64,000 bases of DNA from Bradysia coprophila (lineage: Eukaryota > Arthropoda > Insecta > Diptera > Sciaridae), in NCBI RefSeq assembly GCF_014529535.1, contig NW_023503608.1:9164501-9228500 (forward strand), written 5' to 3'. This document shows positions 11,630-24,352 of this stretch, piece after piece. The notes under the pieces are model-generated. The model ran no database searches. It was not told the origin of the DNA and saw only the letters and a program-made list of their open reading frames with translations. The stretch's first letter is position 1; the number at the start of each line of letters is the position of its first letter. Made by a program: the position numbers and the translations under genes.

Positions 11630-14008
11630 TTTTCTGTTTTTACAACCCGTTTAAAATCACAAGACGCGACGACGACAATGATTATACGACAATAATTTAC
11701 ATACTAAGAAATTCAAGCGTAATCACCAAACTTAAAAAGAATAATGGTAAAGGTAGAGGGTAAACCATTATGCTTCATAAATTTCTTAGTTATAATGAGT
11801 ACCTTTCCCAGCGGATACTAGAAGTTTCTTTTAACAAATGAGAGGTTTTCAACAAGAACTTTAAACGAGTTCTGAAATCAAACTTTCTGAAAAATATACA
11901 TTTTAGCTAAAAAAATTTAAAAACAGCATTTTCTCTAATACATGCCAGGAAAGAGTGACGAACTCGTGATATTTCTGCAGCAGAAAATTTATTTTTAAAA
12001 TTCTGTCAATAGGTCATTAACAACGACAACATAGTTTCACGGTTCTTATTCTGCATTTCGTATGTTATCACCCCGTACCACCTACCGACCCGTTGTTCAA
12101 TTTTTTATTTTTTTTTATTACAAATTTTAATAATCGTGCTTGTTGAAAGCATTGAAATTTCAATAAGCACGATAACAATAGGATAGACGTAAAACTTATT
12201 TTAATTGGGAATAAACTAAATATGCGAGACAATAACGTTGCAGGGTGGTTCAAAACGAAACAAAAAAAATGAAAAACTGTTCTAGTATATCGGTTCTGGA
12301 TGAGACTTGTGGCATGCAGTATGCACGTATGCAGTGACAGTATGCCATTGAAATGTATTCAATTAAGTAGCCTTAGCCAACCCTTTATATGCGGTACGCT
12401 TTCTTTGAATAAGCTCATTCTAAATTGTCTCAATCAAACAACATTGTTTCATTCTCCACAAATTCAATTCAATTCAATTTATTACACACAAACAACAAGG
12501 ATAGTGACAACGTATAAAACGAATACAGACTGTAGGCTACAATGCTTGCGTGAATTCGAACTTGATTGGCAGGCAGTGGTAGGTATGAATTTCCACGTTA
12601 CGAGACCAAATGATCAAAACAGCATCTTTTGAAACTGCTGATAGTGCGACGCACAAATTGGTGACACCGACTCTGAATACAATTCTACAGTCACAAGCAC
12701 TTCAAAAACAAATAGACTACGCCAAAATGATTTTTTTTCTCAATTTTTTTACATAAAGCTGCTAAAAATTGAAAATAAAGATACCCGTGTCTCGTCTTTT
12801 GACGAAAAAACTTGAAACCAGAAAGATTTTTCACTTTATAAATTCCTGAAATATGTGATTTGCGCCATTTTCCACCCAAATTCCACATAAGGTCTTAAGA
12901 GGCATAATTGTTCCTCCTCAGACACACTCCAACATGATTCTTCTTAACAATTGATACTTGCTCCATCCAACGATCACAACTCAAAACAACTAGGAAATTC
13001 GGAAAAGCGCAATAATTTAAATTTGAACACACAAAATTTTGACTAAAATATGTAGATTTTCTGTTACTTATTTAGTGAAATCAACTTCTACAATGTATGC
13101 ACTGGTAATCAGCGTATAATAAAGGCTGAAATCGTTTGAATTATCAAAAATTTATTTTATTATTTAGATCAAAAATTTGGCTGCCCATATGTCCCCTTTA
13201 CTGAAAGTAGCATTTTAATCGAAATGACATCATTTTTGAAATCATTTTTCGGAAATGATTCGATTTAGTGTGACGCCATTTTATTATATTTTGATAATGC
13301 TTAAACCTATTGCAGTTTGTTTTTTAACATTTGTGAATCAGTGGCAGCTTTTCATATAATACGCTCTTGTGTTGTGATGTTTTTGGTGTTGTCAGGAAAG
13401 TGAGCAGTTTTGTGAAAATTTTAGCTCAAAACAGAGATACTTTAATTTCATTATTTTATCAAAATTTTATTAATTTCTGGAAAATGTAAGACCGCAATTC
13501 CAACGGCGAAAGTCCATATTACCTTTCTGAAGCATATTCGAATCATTTTATATGACTTCCTAAGAGATACATCGACAGTTTTCGGGTCGTTTTTTCGGGT
13601 TTTGTGGTAGGAAAAAGTGCCGATGCCTCTTAAGTTTGCCACTTTGCAATTACAGTAGTATGAGTAGTATTGTTCACTCAGTTCATCCAGTTTTGACTGA
13701 TTCACTGAATTTTGTTTTGATGAAATGTCAAATCGGGACAGTAAATTTTAAATCTCAAACAAGTTTGTGTCGAAAATTTGGAGTATTTCGCGTAAAACAA
13801 AGTGATTCAGTTTAAATTTCGCACAGAAAATAGTTCCGAGTGTGCTCATGCTAGTGTCTTAAACAGAATTTAGGACAAATTCTCCGAAATACTTTTAAAG
13901 ACAAATTAATTTGGTCAAACATTGTGGGTGTTGTGAAAATCTCATTTTTACAAGTAATTTGGTGTGAATTGTGCCATTCAGTGTTCAATTCCTGAATTGA
14001 ATATATAT
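11630..14008. other. Receptor upstream region and intergenic DNA
   Basis: Receptor upstream flank to about 12300 (shared with copy 1), including a small hairpin at 12131-12172 (ATCGTGCTTGTTGAAA and its near complement TTTCAATAAGCACGAT). Beyond 12300 I see no gene; open frames here are short and unspliced. Confidence 0.4.
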
Positions 14009-14155
14009 ATATAATAGGGTACGGACCCCAGTATTCGGCATAGTTTAGAATATCGGCCACAACAATGGGTTTCATTGGGTTTCATTGTTCTAAACAATAG
14101 ATGGCCGATATTCTAAACTATGCCGAATACTGGGGTCCGTACCCTATATATTATA
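14009..14155. repeat. Hairpin element with arms of about 50 bp
   Basis: The left arm (AGGGTACGGACCCCAGTATT and onward to TATCGGCCA) is matched by its complement (TGGCCGATATTC through GGGGTCCGTACCCT) after a loop of about 45 bases containing ATGGGTTTCATTGGGTTTCATTG. Outer flanks are AT dinucleotide runs. The arms look near-identical, so it is probably young. Two small open frames are mirror images of the arms and not genes. Confidence 0.85.
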
Positions 14156-14542
14156 CTTATATATATAAGTCAATACGTTTCGTGCTAATTCAGTCGGTAA
14201 AATGTGAAGAAAACATACAAAAATATGTTGCCATTCAGGTAAACAAAATTCTTGACATGTCTGTTGTGAAGATAGTCGTAAGTGACACCACAAAACTGAA
14301 ATTTTTTTGTCCGTTAATTTAAAAAATGATTTTTTTGGCGGAAATGCTTTTATTTGAATGTGTGCATGATTCCGGTAAAATAAAATAGTGATAAAGTCAC
14401 CACTATTGATGACCTTTAAAATGGCATCATTGGTTAAATATGATTGGCATAGTCTATTGTCTCTTTCGATTAAAATCGAATACTCAACAAGGTTCAGGTT
14501 TCCAGCTTAAACCATCACGTTCTACTTCCATCCACGGAACAA
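14156..14542. other. Intergenic, nothing recognised
   Basis: AT-rich spacer between the hairpin and the inverted composite element. No gene, RNA gene or repeat boundary seen. Confidence 0.4.
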
Positions 14543-14674
14543 ATAGTACATTGAATGACAAGGGGCGAAAGTAAAAAAATTCAACCGTGTGCGAGAGTTG
14601 GAGCCCGCGCCGAAGGCAAGGGCTCTAATCGCACAGGTTGAATTTTTTTACTTTTGGCCCGAGTCGTTCATACT
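14543..14674. mobile_element. Small fold-back element B, copy 2 (inverted)
   Basis: Reverse complement of the element at 7478-7612 with few differences, including TTCAACCGTGTGCGAGAG and the matching right arm TCGCACAGGTTGAA. It is joined to an inverted MITE A exactly as in the first locus. Confidence 0.75.
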
Positions 14675-15148
14675 ATTTTTTTTGATACCAACATTGAAAA
14701 TTGATACGTATCGCAAACATCGCAACAAAATGTTAAAATAAAAAGGCATTTAGCCAGAAAATGCGGGGGTCCAGGGGGCGGCAGCCCCCGTGGTATATGA
14801 AAAATGTAATAATTTAGCCATCCCAACAATAACACACACAAAAATTAAGATATAACTAACAAATCATTCAGTAACAAAAAGTATCAACTTTGTATGCTAA
14901 TTTCAATAAGAACACTGGCGCACAGTGTTTTACAATTTTGATCAAAGTATTCTGCATAATATGAGCGGATTTTGTTGACAACTCGACTCATTTCTCTCAT
15001 TTTCTGTGACGTCAGTCACTTTCGCTGTTCGTTCAGCTGCGTTCGCTCTTCGTTAAGTACTTTCTCCCCGTGGGATGCATTTTTTTACTTTCGCCCCTCA
15101 TATGCGGGGCGAAAGTATCATTTTTCAATGTTGGTATCAAAAAAAAAC
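14675..15148. mobile_element. Fold-back MITE family A, copy 3 (inverted)
   Basis: About 474 bp, reverse orientation relative to the copies at 6096 and 7006. The termini are the T-run plus GATACCAACATTG and CAATGTTGGTATC plus the A-run. It differs from them at a few positions, for example CCCCCGTGG where they have a full CCCCCTGG complement. Confidence 0.85.
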
Positions 15149-17282
15149 AATGGCAAAAGCAAGTCTTCCACCACTAGAAGAAAACGATTTGTATGTTGAC
15201 TTACAAAATCCTATCGTCCTATTCAGCTCCATTAGTCATCGATGGTAATAACTTTTGATTTTGTCGATGGTAATCTTCGAAACAATTACTCTCCATAGAC
15301 TATATACAACGCAAATGATTCTAAACGAAAAACAACTTTCACTGGACTAAGAATTTATTGAAGATTCAGTTGCATAGGATATAAAATTGATTTTTTTGGT
15401 AATTTTTTGGATTTTTGTTTAAATTAGCTTAGATAATCTACATGCTTCCGAATTCGGTCCACTAGACAGTAGATGAGATAAAGTTCCATCTTCGTTGCTC
15501 GAAGCGAAGTTCTTTAGATTTCAAGATATTTCGTTCGTTCGAACATAATTCTATTCAATTAATTCATATTGCATTGGTCTACACAATTTTGTTTATGAAC
15601 GTAACACAGATAGAAGTTAAGAGCCTAAGGTAGATAGAAGCGCCATAGCCAGTTTATTGTGTCTTTTGTATTAAAGTATTTACTTGGAATGATGTAGTTA
15701 AATTGATCATCTGAATAGGTACATCACTAATTCTACTTATGTATTTTATTACCTGTCGCATTTCACTAGATATTACATATCGTGCGGGTCAATGTTTAGC
15801 TTATACTTTTGCTTTTCATTTAGAATCATTGGCGTTTAGCCTCATAACTATTCAAAAGCGATTCAAAACTTCTTTTCTGTCGTAGTTTTTGTATAACTTG
15901 CATTTCATTCCATCGTTCCTTACTGAAAAAAAACGAAATACAATTTCCTCACAACTACCACTCACTGTAGGTTTACAGAGGTACAGAACGTATATTGTAC
16001 GCTTCAATAACATCATACATCTCGTGTAGACGGAATATAATATACAATAAAGTTGATTCCTGCAATAAAAAGGAGTGATATGTGCGTGCATACCTCATTT
16101 CACCGCACAAATATAGATTTATTAATTAACATTCCCCGAAATAAGCTTCTTACATTTGCATTTGATTGGGCTGATTTTTTTTTCGTAATACCGAAATTTC
16201 ATAATAAGTCTATAATTGCGAGCTGGTGACTCCAGCAACAGATTGTTAACATAATATAGGATCGTCTATCTGAAGTATTATTTATCTACACTCAATGGTT
16301 ATAACGTAACTCTAATAAATAAAAAAAAATTTAAATTTCTTTCTCCGAGTAAGAGAAAAAAAAAACTTATGAAGACGTTTTATGTTACTAGATTTATTAT
16401 AGCAGAAATTTCCATTATTTTTTTGGTTTGTTATTTGTTTTGATAATGTAATTTATTGAAGAGATTATAAAATCAATACGGGCGGTTAAGGTAATTGAAA
16501 CAATAATTGATATTTGAAAATGAATTACTGTTGGCTGTTTAGTAATTTATTTCATTGATAATAATATAAGTGCTGAATTGTATATTGAAATTACATTTAA
16601 GGAATCGTTACTCAAAGCCTAAAGAAATAACACTTTACCTCAAATTAGTTAACTCCAAATTTTTGCTGTAATTTGGATGCTCAACTCAATTTGAAAGTGA
16701 AACAAATAACAACAAAAAAAACTGTTTGTACCGTGTGGTTGCCTGTCCAAACTGAAAAATTTCATTCTTTGTACTTTCCTATTTTTAAGCATATGACCAA
16801 TACATTTATCGAATCTGTTACTTCTTTTGATACAAGTATTTTCAATAGAGTGATAGGAAATGCCTTGATACCTTAGCTTTATCATTTATTTTGCTATATG
16901 AGACGGTTCTAGTCAGAGTCCAACCTTAATTTGGTCGTCAGTATTGCGAAGAGATGAAATAATAATAATAATAATCGCTCAGTGCGCTCATTCAATCACA
17001 ATGTAGAAATATTGGTTGAATAAAGCTTCGAATTTTCGGAGTGCACGTGCTGTATGATATATGAACGTGAAATTATTCTTAAAGTCACACTACTCATTCA
17101 TGTAAGGAATCATTGTAAATCTAATGTATACAGGGGAAGAAAAGTGAAATACGACATGTTTTCTGATTTGGGAGTTGTTGTGGTTTGGTAAGTGATTCCA
17201 CACAAAGTTTGTTTAGCAAACGAAAATCTAGGATTTTATTTTGGTATTCCATTCTTGTTGCGAGGACGTACCTAACAAAAAT
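15149..17282. other. Intergenic, with a displaced piece of the segmental duplication
   Basis: 15315-15430 resembles 8155-8290 (AAACAACTTTCA, AAGAATTTATTGAAG). A short (AAT)n run lies at about 16958-16975. No gene seen. Confidence 0.4.
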
Positions 17283-17600
17283 TCAAAATTCTTTTACATT
17301 TTCCTCTCCCATGTAGCACTTCCAATATTGATTACAATCTTGGCAGACTTGGCAATATCTGAAGTTCACCGAATTTAGCAAGTTTTCACATATTTTAAAC
17401 TGGTTCTTATCTGTGTAATTGACACCAGAGTCAAACAGAACCCATGTTGCTCCATAATAACATGTTCTTTTGCGATTTTTAGAACTTTCCAAGTTTCTTC
17501 TCTAACCACTTTATAATCGATTCCTCTATAAACGATGGCCGAATAGTAGTCGGATATTAATAAGATACATGTGAACACTATGTACAATGTACATAGTTTT
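17283..17600 (-). pseudogene. Possible remnant of a small Cys-containing coding sequence
   Basis: Two overlapping reverse-strand frames each look weakly coding. Frame one has a hydrophobic start (IVFTCILLIS) and DYKVVREETWK. Frame two continues with RTCYYGATWVLFDSG and ends in a Cys-rich stretch, YCQVCQDCNQYWKC, before a stop at 17283. They differ by one base of frame near 17480, with no convincing intron. It could be a frameshifted secreted-protein gene or chance. I do not recognise the family. Confidence 0.2.
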
Positions 17601-20600
17601 TAATCTTCTCCATCATTGTTTAAATGCTTGAACTACAGTTCAAAAAAAATATTTACACAAAAAATTGAAAATGGCTTGAATTAACACAAATGCGTTTGTA
17701 ATTAATTTATTAATTTACAATTTCCGATGTTTGCAGTAAACAAAAACTAATTCGGTTAAAATTCGAAAACAAATATATAGTCAGCCAACCTTCAAAATGT
17801 TTAACTAGGCTTACTCGAGAGCTATAAAAAAAATTCCTTTGCCATCCATAGATCAATAATTACTTTAAATTTAATTAAAACATACGTACATGGTTCGGGC
17901 AAATCCCATATGCCATTCAGAAACTGTTGTATTGGAAAATTAGTTTTACAAAAATCTGAACATTTTTTTTTCGCTACTCATTTTAATAGATGAGGTTCCT
18001 ACTACTGTTGAACATTTTGTTCGTATTGCACAAGGCTAAGACACAATGTGCATCGTTTTTGTCTTAGGGTTTTTTTATTTAAATTATTGAACGTGTTGTC
18101 GATAGTAGTCTATGGACTTTCAAATATCGCAAACACATTTGTTGCAAAGAGAGACTTGTGAGTTAAATAAAAAGTTTCGATTCTCATAGATTGAGGTACA
18201 ATTAAACTACTGAGCCGAATCTGAATTTGAATTTGAAACTGATCTGATCGCTACAGATTGAGATTCCGTAAAATCAAATTTTCGGGTTTGTTCTGATCTG
18301 TTTCAAATCCTATTATTTAATCGACGAATAGAAACATTAGATAGCTCAATTCTAACATTTTCTTCTGTGGCGCCTATTTATTTAGTTGTAAGTTGAGCTA
18401 ACATATTTCTGGAAAGCTGATACACACCAATTTCACAAACTCAAGAAATTCGCTTCAATCACTAGTTACCTGCTAATTGTTCCGGTCTCGAACGCTATCC
18501 AAATGAATCATGCCAGCATATGGTTTAATCGGTCGTGTCGCTGCTCATCAACAAACACAATTCACTATTATTTACATATCACAGCCTTGATTTACTTTCA
18601 TATTACGACTGAATGGACAAAGATGCACACAATACAAAAATCTCATTAATGTTTTATTTGGTTGATTACGCACTAGATTTTTTGCTAGCCATCATCTCCT
18701 TGTCTTAAAAATTCACATTCTGTTAATAATACAACAAAAGAAACTGTACAGCTGAACAAAAAAACAAGACCATCTAACAACTCAATATAATAATGTTGGT
18801 ATAGCACATAATTTGCATATGAAAAAATAATCAAATATAATTACTGGTTGAAGCGAATCAGAAGAGTTCATCTTGGTGTATGGCTGTCCTACACAACGTT
18901 CAATTAAAAAGTTTTTAGAGTCTATTGGCGATCATTTGTAAAAAAAATCATTTTAAACTTGGAACAGATCTACGTTATTAAATCTATTTATTTGCCGATA
19001 AAATTGGAAAGTAATCATACACTTCCATGGACGGACATCAAAGAAATTAGATTACACTTCTTAGCATCAACTGTTTTTGGAAGTGTTTGTCAATTAAAAT
19101 TATAGATTGCACTATAACTAGTCTCTCAAAAGGTTTATGTAATCGCCTCACTGAAACCCTCATTTAAAGCTCTTTCAAATTACGTCATCCGGTTAGGGTA
19201 GGATAAGTCTTCCATTTGCCTTAAATTTATTGATAAACGTCTGAGAAGATTAGCAAACTGATTGGATGTCGATAAATTTTAACGGCTAATCACACCTTAC
19301 GTAATTGTCCTTTTTCAGCTCAGTAAGACAGATTTTTTTTTTAGACTCAGAGTTTATTTACAGAACTGAATATGCGAATGTCTGAGCATAGCACTGCGTC
19401 TAGCATTTTAATGTTTTTTTTTTAATTCTACGTTAATGAATGGAAAATATTTGCAGCCTGACACTGAATTTCTCTCTTTAAGACAGGCGTCAGGCATTCT
19501 TGATAAATGGTTAAACTCACAAAACATGCTTTGACGTACATACATCCAAAATTGGAGACTTTTTGACGTTTGACTTAAGAGTAATAATACTAAGAGCAGG
19601 GATTATGAATTTTGCCTGTTCCTATATGCATCTCTAAATATCACACAAAATATACATTATGCGTAAGGGTATCACAACGTACGCAAGTCAACCGCATTAC
19701 AATGTTATCGTACAACATTTTGAAGACTCTTAATGTCTTAATATGTTTACATTGTTGAATACGCTTCAATCCTACACTCAGTAAATGAAATTCGCAATGC
19801 CGTACAAATTGCTCTGCATAATAACAATCATTTAACGTTTTTTTAGAACGTTATACCAATAATTTAAATTGATGACTTGGATGCGATATTTATGCACTCC
19901 GATTCAGACTCATTTAAGTATTATTTAAAAGTTATTGCAAATATTACACTGCCTAAGACTGATCTGTTTTTGCTGCGGGAATACGTTTAACATTTTTTTT
20001 CTCTTTTCTATTTTAGTTTTTCGTATACTAGATGCTGTCGCAACACTTGAATTTAATGACTGCTCTGTCAAATTACAAAATTTTAATAATTATTCTATTA
20101 TAAGGCGACGTGAAGCGAAAGAAATAATTTTTATTAATTTGAAAGTGATAATTAAGATCGAGGATGCCATTTAAATATTATATTATGTTTAGAATGGTAT
20201 CGACATGTACAAGAGCAAAAGCTTATAACGGTTCGTCCTTGCTTATGGTGTGTCGAAACCAATGTATAGTCATTTTGTGTAATAATACATTCTGCGACTC
20301 TAGCGTACAATTTCAATATTAATAGTCGGTAAAATTAATAGGCATAATGCTGGGTACATGCATTACCTAAAACGCTTTGTGTTTATGGAACAAAATTATG
20401 AAATCCAAAAATGTTGCAGAAGTTTTTTTTTTTAAATTGGACCAATTGGAATTATTAGAACGCACGATTTTCGTTGTTGATTTTTAATACGAACAAGAAA
20501 AGGAAAATTGAGTCCACCAGTCAACTTTTTTGCTTAATAATGTTATAATGATACAGTTGGTTCAATTAGTTCATGTTCAGAATTACTTAATATCTTATGA

Positions 20601-20793
20601 GTCTGAAACGCTCTGCTATAAGGATGCAATCAAGTAGTGTATTCACGCAGTAATAAGGTAAGTGGGTCACTGGTAGACCGACGAACATTAAAAGTAATGA
20701 AGTGAAAATTGATTGATCAAAAGAAGTAATAGATCAGATAGTTATGCAGCAGCAGCTGATATGCTTACCGTCAGCGAAAGGTTAGAAACCTTA
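17601..20793. other. Intergenic, no gene seen
   Basis: AT-rich DNA with short chance open frames only. 20697-20790 holds a diverged fragment of the TTAA-bounded element (GAAGTAATAGATCAGATA), directly before a full copy. Confidence 0.4.
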
Positions 20794-20797
20794 TTAA

Positions 20798-21003
20798 CCT
20801 GTCACACACGACTATTCATCTGTTATCGATAACGACGACAAAAATAATTACAAACTCTGGGTAATATGGTCCTTTATATAGCAAAAAATTATGTTTAAAA
20901 AATGAAGTACAAGATTTTAAATCAACAATTTGAAAATACTTTGATCTATGGAAGTAATATACCAGATAATAATTTTGGTCATATGCATGCCGTCTGTAAC
21001 AGG
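20798..21003. mobile_element. TTAA-bounded MITE, copy 1
   Basis: A 206-bp element flanked on both sides by TTAA (20794-20797 and 21004-21007). Termini are CCTGTCACACACG on the left and CTGTAACAGG on the right, giving CCTGTYACA inverted repeats. Inside are the palindrome-like CTGTTATCGATAACG and blocks shared with other copies (AATATGGTCCTTTATATAG, GAAGTACAAGATTT, GAAGTAATA). TTAA target sites and short CC-starting termini are known for piggyBac-type transposons, so a nonautonomous piggyBac-like element is plausible. Confidence 0.8.
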
Positions 21004-21007
21004 TTAA

Positions 21008-22990
21008 ACAGCAGAATTATTTTACTACCTTAGTTTCAATTTTTGTTAATAGTACATGCATCTTTCGTAAATTTTTTCGAATATTTTAGTGGAATTCACT
21101 TCAATAATGTTGAGAAACATTAATGGTGAATTCAAGTATTACCGAGAAGTAAAAGATGACAATACAGAAGGACAATAAAAACAACAAAAGCATCATACTT
21201 CCTACTGTGCAATCGACAGTGGGCGGAAGCTTTACTGAATTTTTGCATGGGAGCTACATATCGTTAAGAAAGAATTTTTATGATTTATATTGATAGAAAC
21301 TGCATGCCGTTTTTACATTGAAGAACGACAACACAGACCATTCGAGTAAGTGATCGGTAGTGTGCTAGTTTAGAATTAATTGCAGACAATCTAAACGATC
21401 TATGATGAAGAATACCACAAAGAGTTCAAAATGTGTGGCTTGAACGCAAGCGTTTATCAATCCATCGAAAATGTTTTCAACCAACAAAGTCTGATGCCAT
21501 GCTAACTCGAAGATTTATTAAAAAGTGGAAAATAAACATTTTAACGGTTGCACGTTACCACCAAAAATTGTGTACGCAATATTGATGTGGTTATACATAC
21601 CGATGTATTACAAGTATTACGTGCTCAATAAAATGTCACACTTATGACTGTTAGTGTGCTAGACATTAGACGACGACGCATCCCAGTCAAGGTAACGCTC
21701 GTAAAATTATACCTACTACTACATTATATGTAAATCAATAATTAATAACGATTTTTTTCTGTTTGGCTTAAATTTTGTGAAACAACAATTATCATAAAAT
21801 TGAATAACTTTGCATAAATATTTTTTTTTCTGGCGTTGAAGAAAAAACTCTTACTCAAATATTTTTTTTTCGTTAAATTTGTTATAGCCTCAGCTCGTCT
21901 GTCATCTGCGAAGTTATGTTTGTTGGATTTAACTATCTGTTACTAATAATACGTTAGTTTTTCTATGACAAATTTGTTGGTATTAACAATAAGTTAATGT
22001 TAGCAATTTTTATTAAATATTATGTTGAAAGTAAAATATATTGGAGCTGCCTGCGATTCAATCTTCAACGTTTATTATCATCGGTGTATTTGCATATAAA
22101 TCCGATTGACATTTAACCCCCGAGATATTTAATCAATATAATATCAGCTAATTGTTGATCGTTATTTTGTATCTTAGACAATAGGTGGATTAGCTGTGCG
22201 TACAAAAATTATCTTTTTCCAAATTTATGCGCAAAATTAAATGTGTGACGATCGGCAAAGTCAATGTACTAAAAGAATCACCCTGATTTCAGCTGACAGA
22301 TTTCTTTATCTTAATCTTAAAACCCGCAAACATATTACGATTAAATCTGTTACTTCATTTTTTTAAGCCATATTCTAGTGTTTGACTAAATCTTCTTTAG
22401 TTTTTCTATTTGATTCAGTTGATTAAATGTGTCTGCTTCAATCCTCGTAGAATTTCTAAAAATTTCTGGAAAAAGCACACTATAACACAAGATATTGTAT
22501 CATTTATGTAATAATAAGCGTATCTAATGAGCATTTCTAAATACAATTCATTTATGAAGTTAAATATTAAACCAAAAAATTGTTAAAAATTAGAGAATCT
22601 CATCAAAATTAATTTCTTTTCAGCTTCTGTGTTTCATGTAAAACTTTTTTCCATTCAAAAAAATGATATAAGGTCAATGGAAGCACACCACACGTTATAA
22701 ATATTTATTTCACTTTCGCTATTAACTATTTATTATTTAATTTGAAGAAACAAAGAAAATAATTCTCTCATCTAATCAGATAAACCGCACAAAAATACTT
22801 CTATGTACCTGTTCATCTCTTTAAAATTAAAAAAGAAACGAGGAAGAAAGTGAAAAAACCGACACCTTTATCAATGTAGTACTAGTACTCGTACGAATCA
22901 CGTGCAGGGTATTCATTTCGAATTGATCAGATCAGATACAATTAAGTTGCAAATTTTGAATGGGTCGTAGAATACACTGCTACTTGTTGA
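21008..22990. other. Intergenic, no gene seen
   Basis: AT-rich DNA without convincing open frames, RNA genes or clear repeats. Confidence 0.4.
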
Positions 22991-23178
22991 GGAAATTGGG
23001 GATAAAAAGATGGAAAGTGGAGTTTTTGTATGAATGTTGTTGATCCGAGGCGTAGCTGAGATCAATAAACAAATGAAAACGGAACTTTTTATTTTTATTC
23101 CGTGTTATGTGATCTGTCGAAAGTAGTGCTTCAAACATGAAAAATAAGGTTTTCGACGCATGTAACATGTAAAAGCAT
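22991..23178. mobile_element. Double-hairpin MITE family C, copy 1 (diverged)
   Basis: Contains GGGGATAAAAAGATGGAAAG, TTGTTGATCCGAGGCGTAGC, and GGTTTTCGACGCATGTAACATG, matching the better copies at 24032 and 62999. It predicts two adjacent hairpins and has no coding function. The reverse-strand open frame here is a by-product. Confidence 0.65.
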
Positions 23179-24029
23179 GGTTCTTCAATTCGGTTAAAAT
23201 CTTCCTCTAAATAAAATTATCTAAGAAGAAACTCCAACGCAACAATTTCCACTACAAAGTCAACATTTTCCAATTTTTCGTATAGTGAGTATGAGTAAGT
23301 GTTTGACCCGTGCCGGTAGAAAAAAAAACTTAATTAGGAATGGTATACATCTTACGTGTGTGCTAATTGCTTTATAACTTTTGCACGATATGATGATGAG
23401 AATACAATATTGAATTTGAACATAAAAATCTCACTTATGGTAACCGCATTCATTGATTGATGGGTAGACTTGAGATCCGAAAAAAAAGTCATTTTATTAA
23501 GCCATAAATAAGCTAGACGATGACGACCCCCGGGTAATATCACGGACATTTTCATTGATTAATTTTTTGGAATATCAGACGTGTATGCTGTCGATTTTTT
23601 CATCCAACTTCGTGTTGAATTGCGTTGAGGCCACAGGTATTATTATGATTGAAGTTTAATTTAAGTTAATTTGGACACTTGATTTTTTATTGCCAGGCTG
23701 CCATTGGCCCGGTATGTAACAACAATTGAAACATGGTAATTCCGAAAAATTCGATTTCTTGATTCCTTCATTTTACTTTCTTTCAAATTCTTAATTAAAG
23801 ACATGATTTGGTTCTACTTCTCTCAATTTTTTTCACCAAACCTTCAGAATCATGACTTAATAATGTGGTAATCGTTAAGCTATCTGTTACCAGCATCTCT
23901 ATCAGGTGTGACTTTATTTATAGACTGTTTTATTTTAAGCAAATGAAGAAAGAGACTTTACATGTCGAAAGTGGCTTATTACCTAGAGAAAACAAGAAAT
24001 TTGGTTTAGGTTTCAAAAGCATGTAATAG

Positions 24030-24352
24030 TATTTTACATGACTAGGGATAAAAAGATGAAAAGTATAGTTTTCGTGTGAATTTTGTTGGTCCGAGGCGAA
24101 GCCGAGGTCAATAAACACACGAAAACGAGACTTTTCACTTTTTCTCCCGAGTTATGTAATGGATTTTACATGCTAAGGGCGTCGAAAGAAGTGCTTGAAA
24201 CATGAAAAGTACGGTTTTCGACGCATGTAAAAATAATTACATAAGTCGAGATAAAAGGTGCAAAGTCTCGTTTTCATGTGTTCATGTGCTTCGCCTCGGA
24301 TCAACAAAATTTACACAAAAACTCTACTTTTCAACTTTTTATCATTTTGTCT
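24030..24352. mobile_element. Double-hairpin MITE family C, copy 2 plus an inverted half copy
   Basis: 24030-24231 is a full element: one hairpin from GGGATAAAAAGATGAAAAG to its complement near the ACTTTTTCTCCCGAG segment, and a second hairpin with GGGCGTCGAAAG. 24232-24352 is a half copy in the opposite orientation (CATGTGCTTCGCCTCGGATC), giving a larger inverted arrangement. Confidence 0.7.

Larger units (their letters stand above)
8690..12300. repeat. Copy 2 of the tandem segmental duplication, with the receptor gene
   Basis: Matches copy 1 (4600-8440) over the segments listed there. It continues, after an apparent 3-kb interruption at about 12300-15315, into 15315-15430, which matches 8155-8290. 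This is the copy that keeps a nearly complete odorant receptor. Confidence 0.7.
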
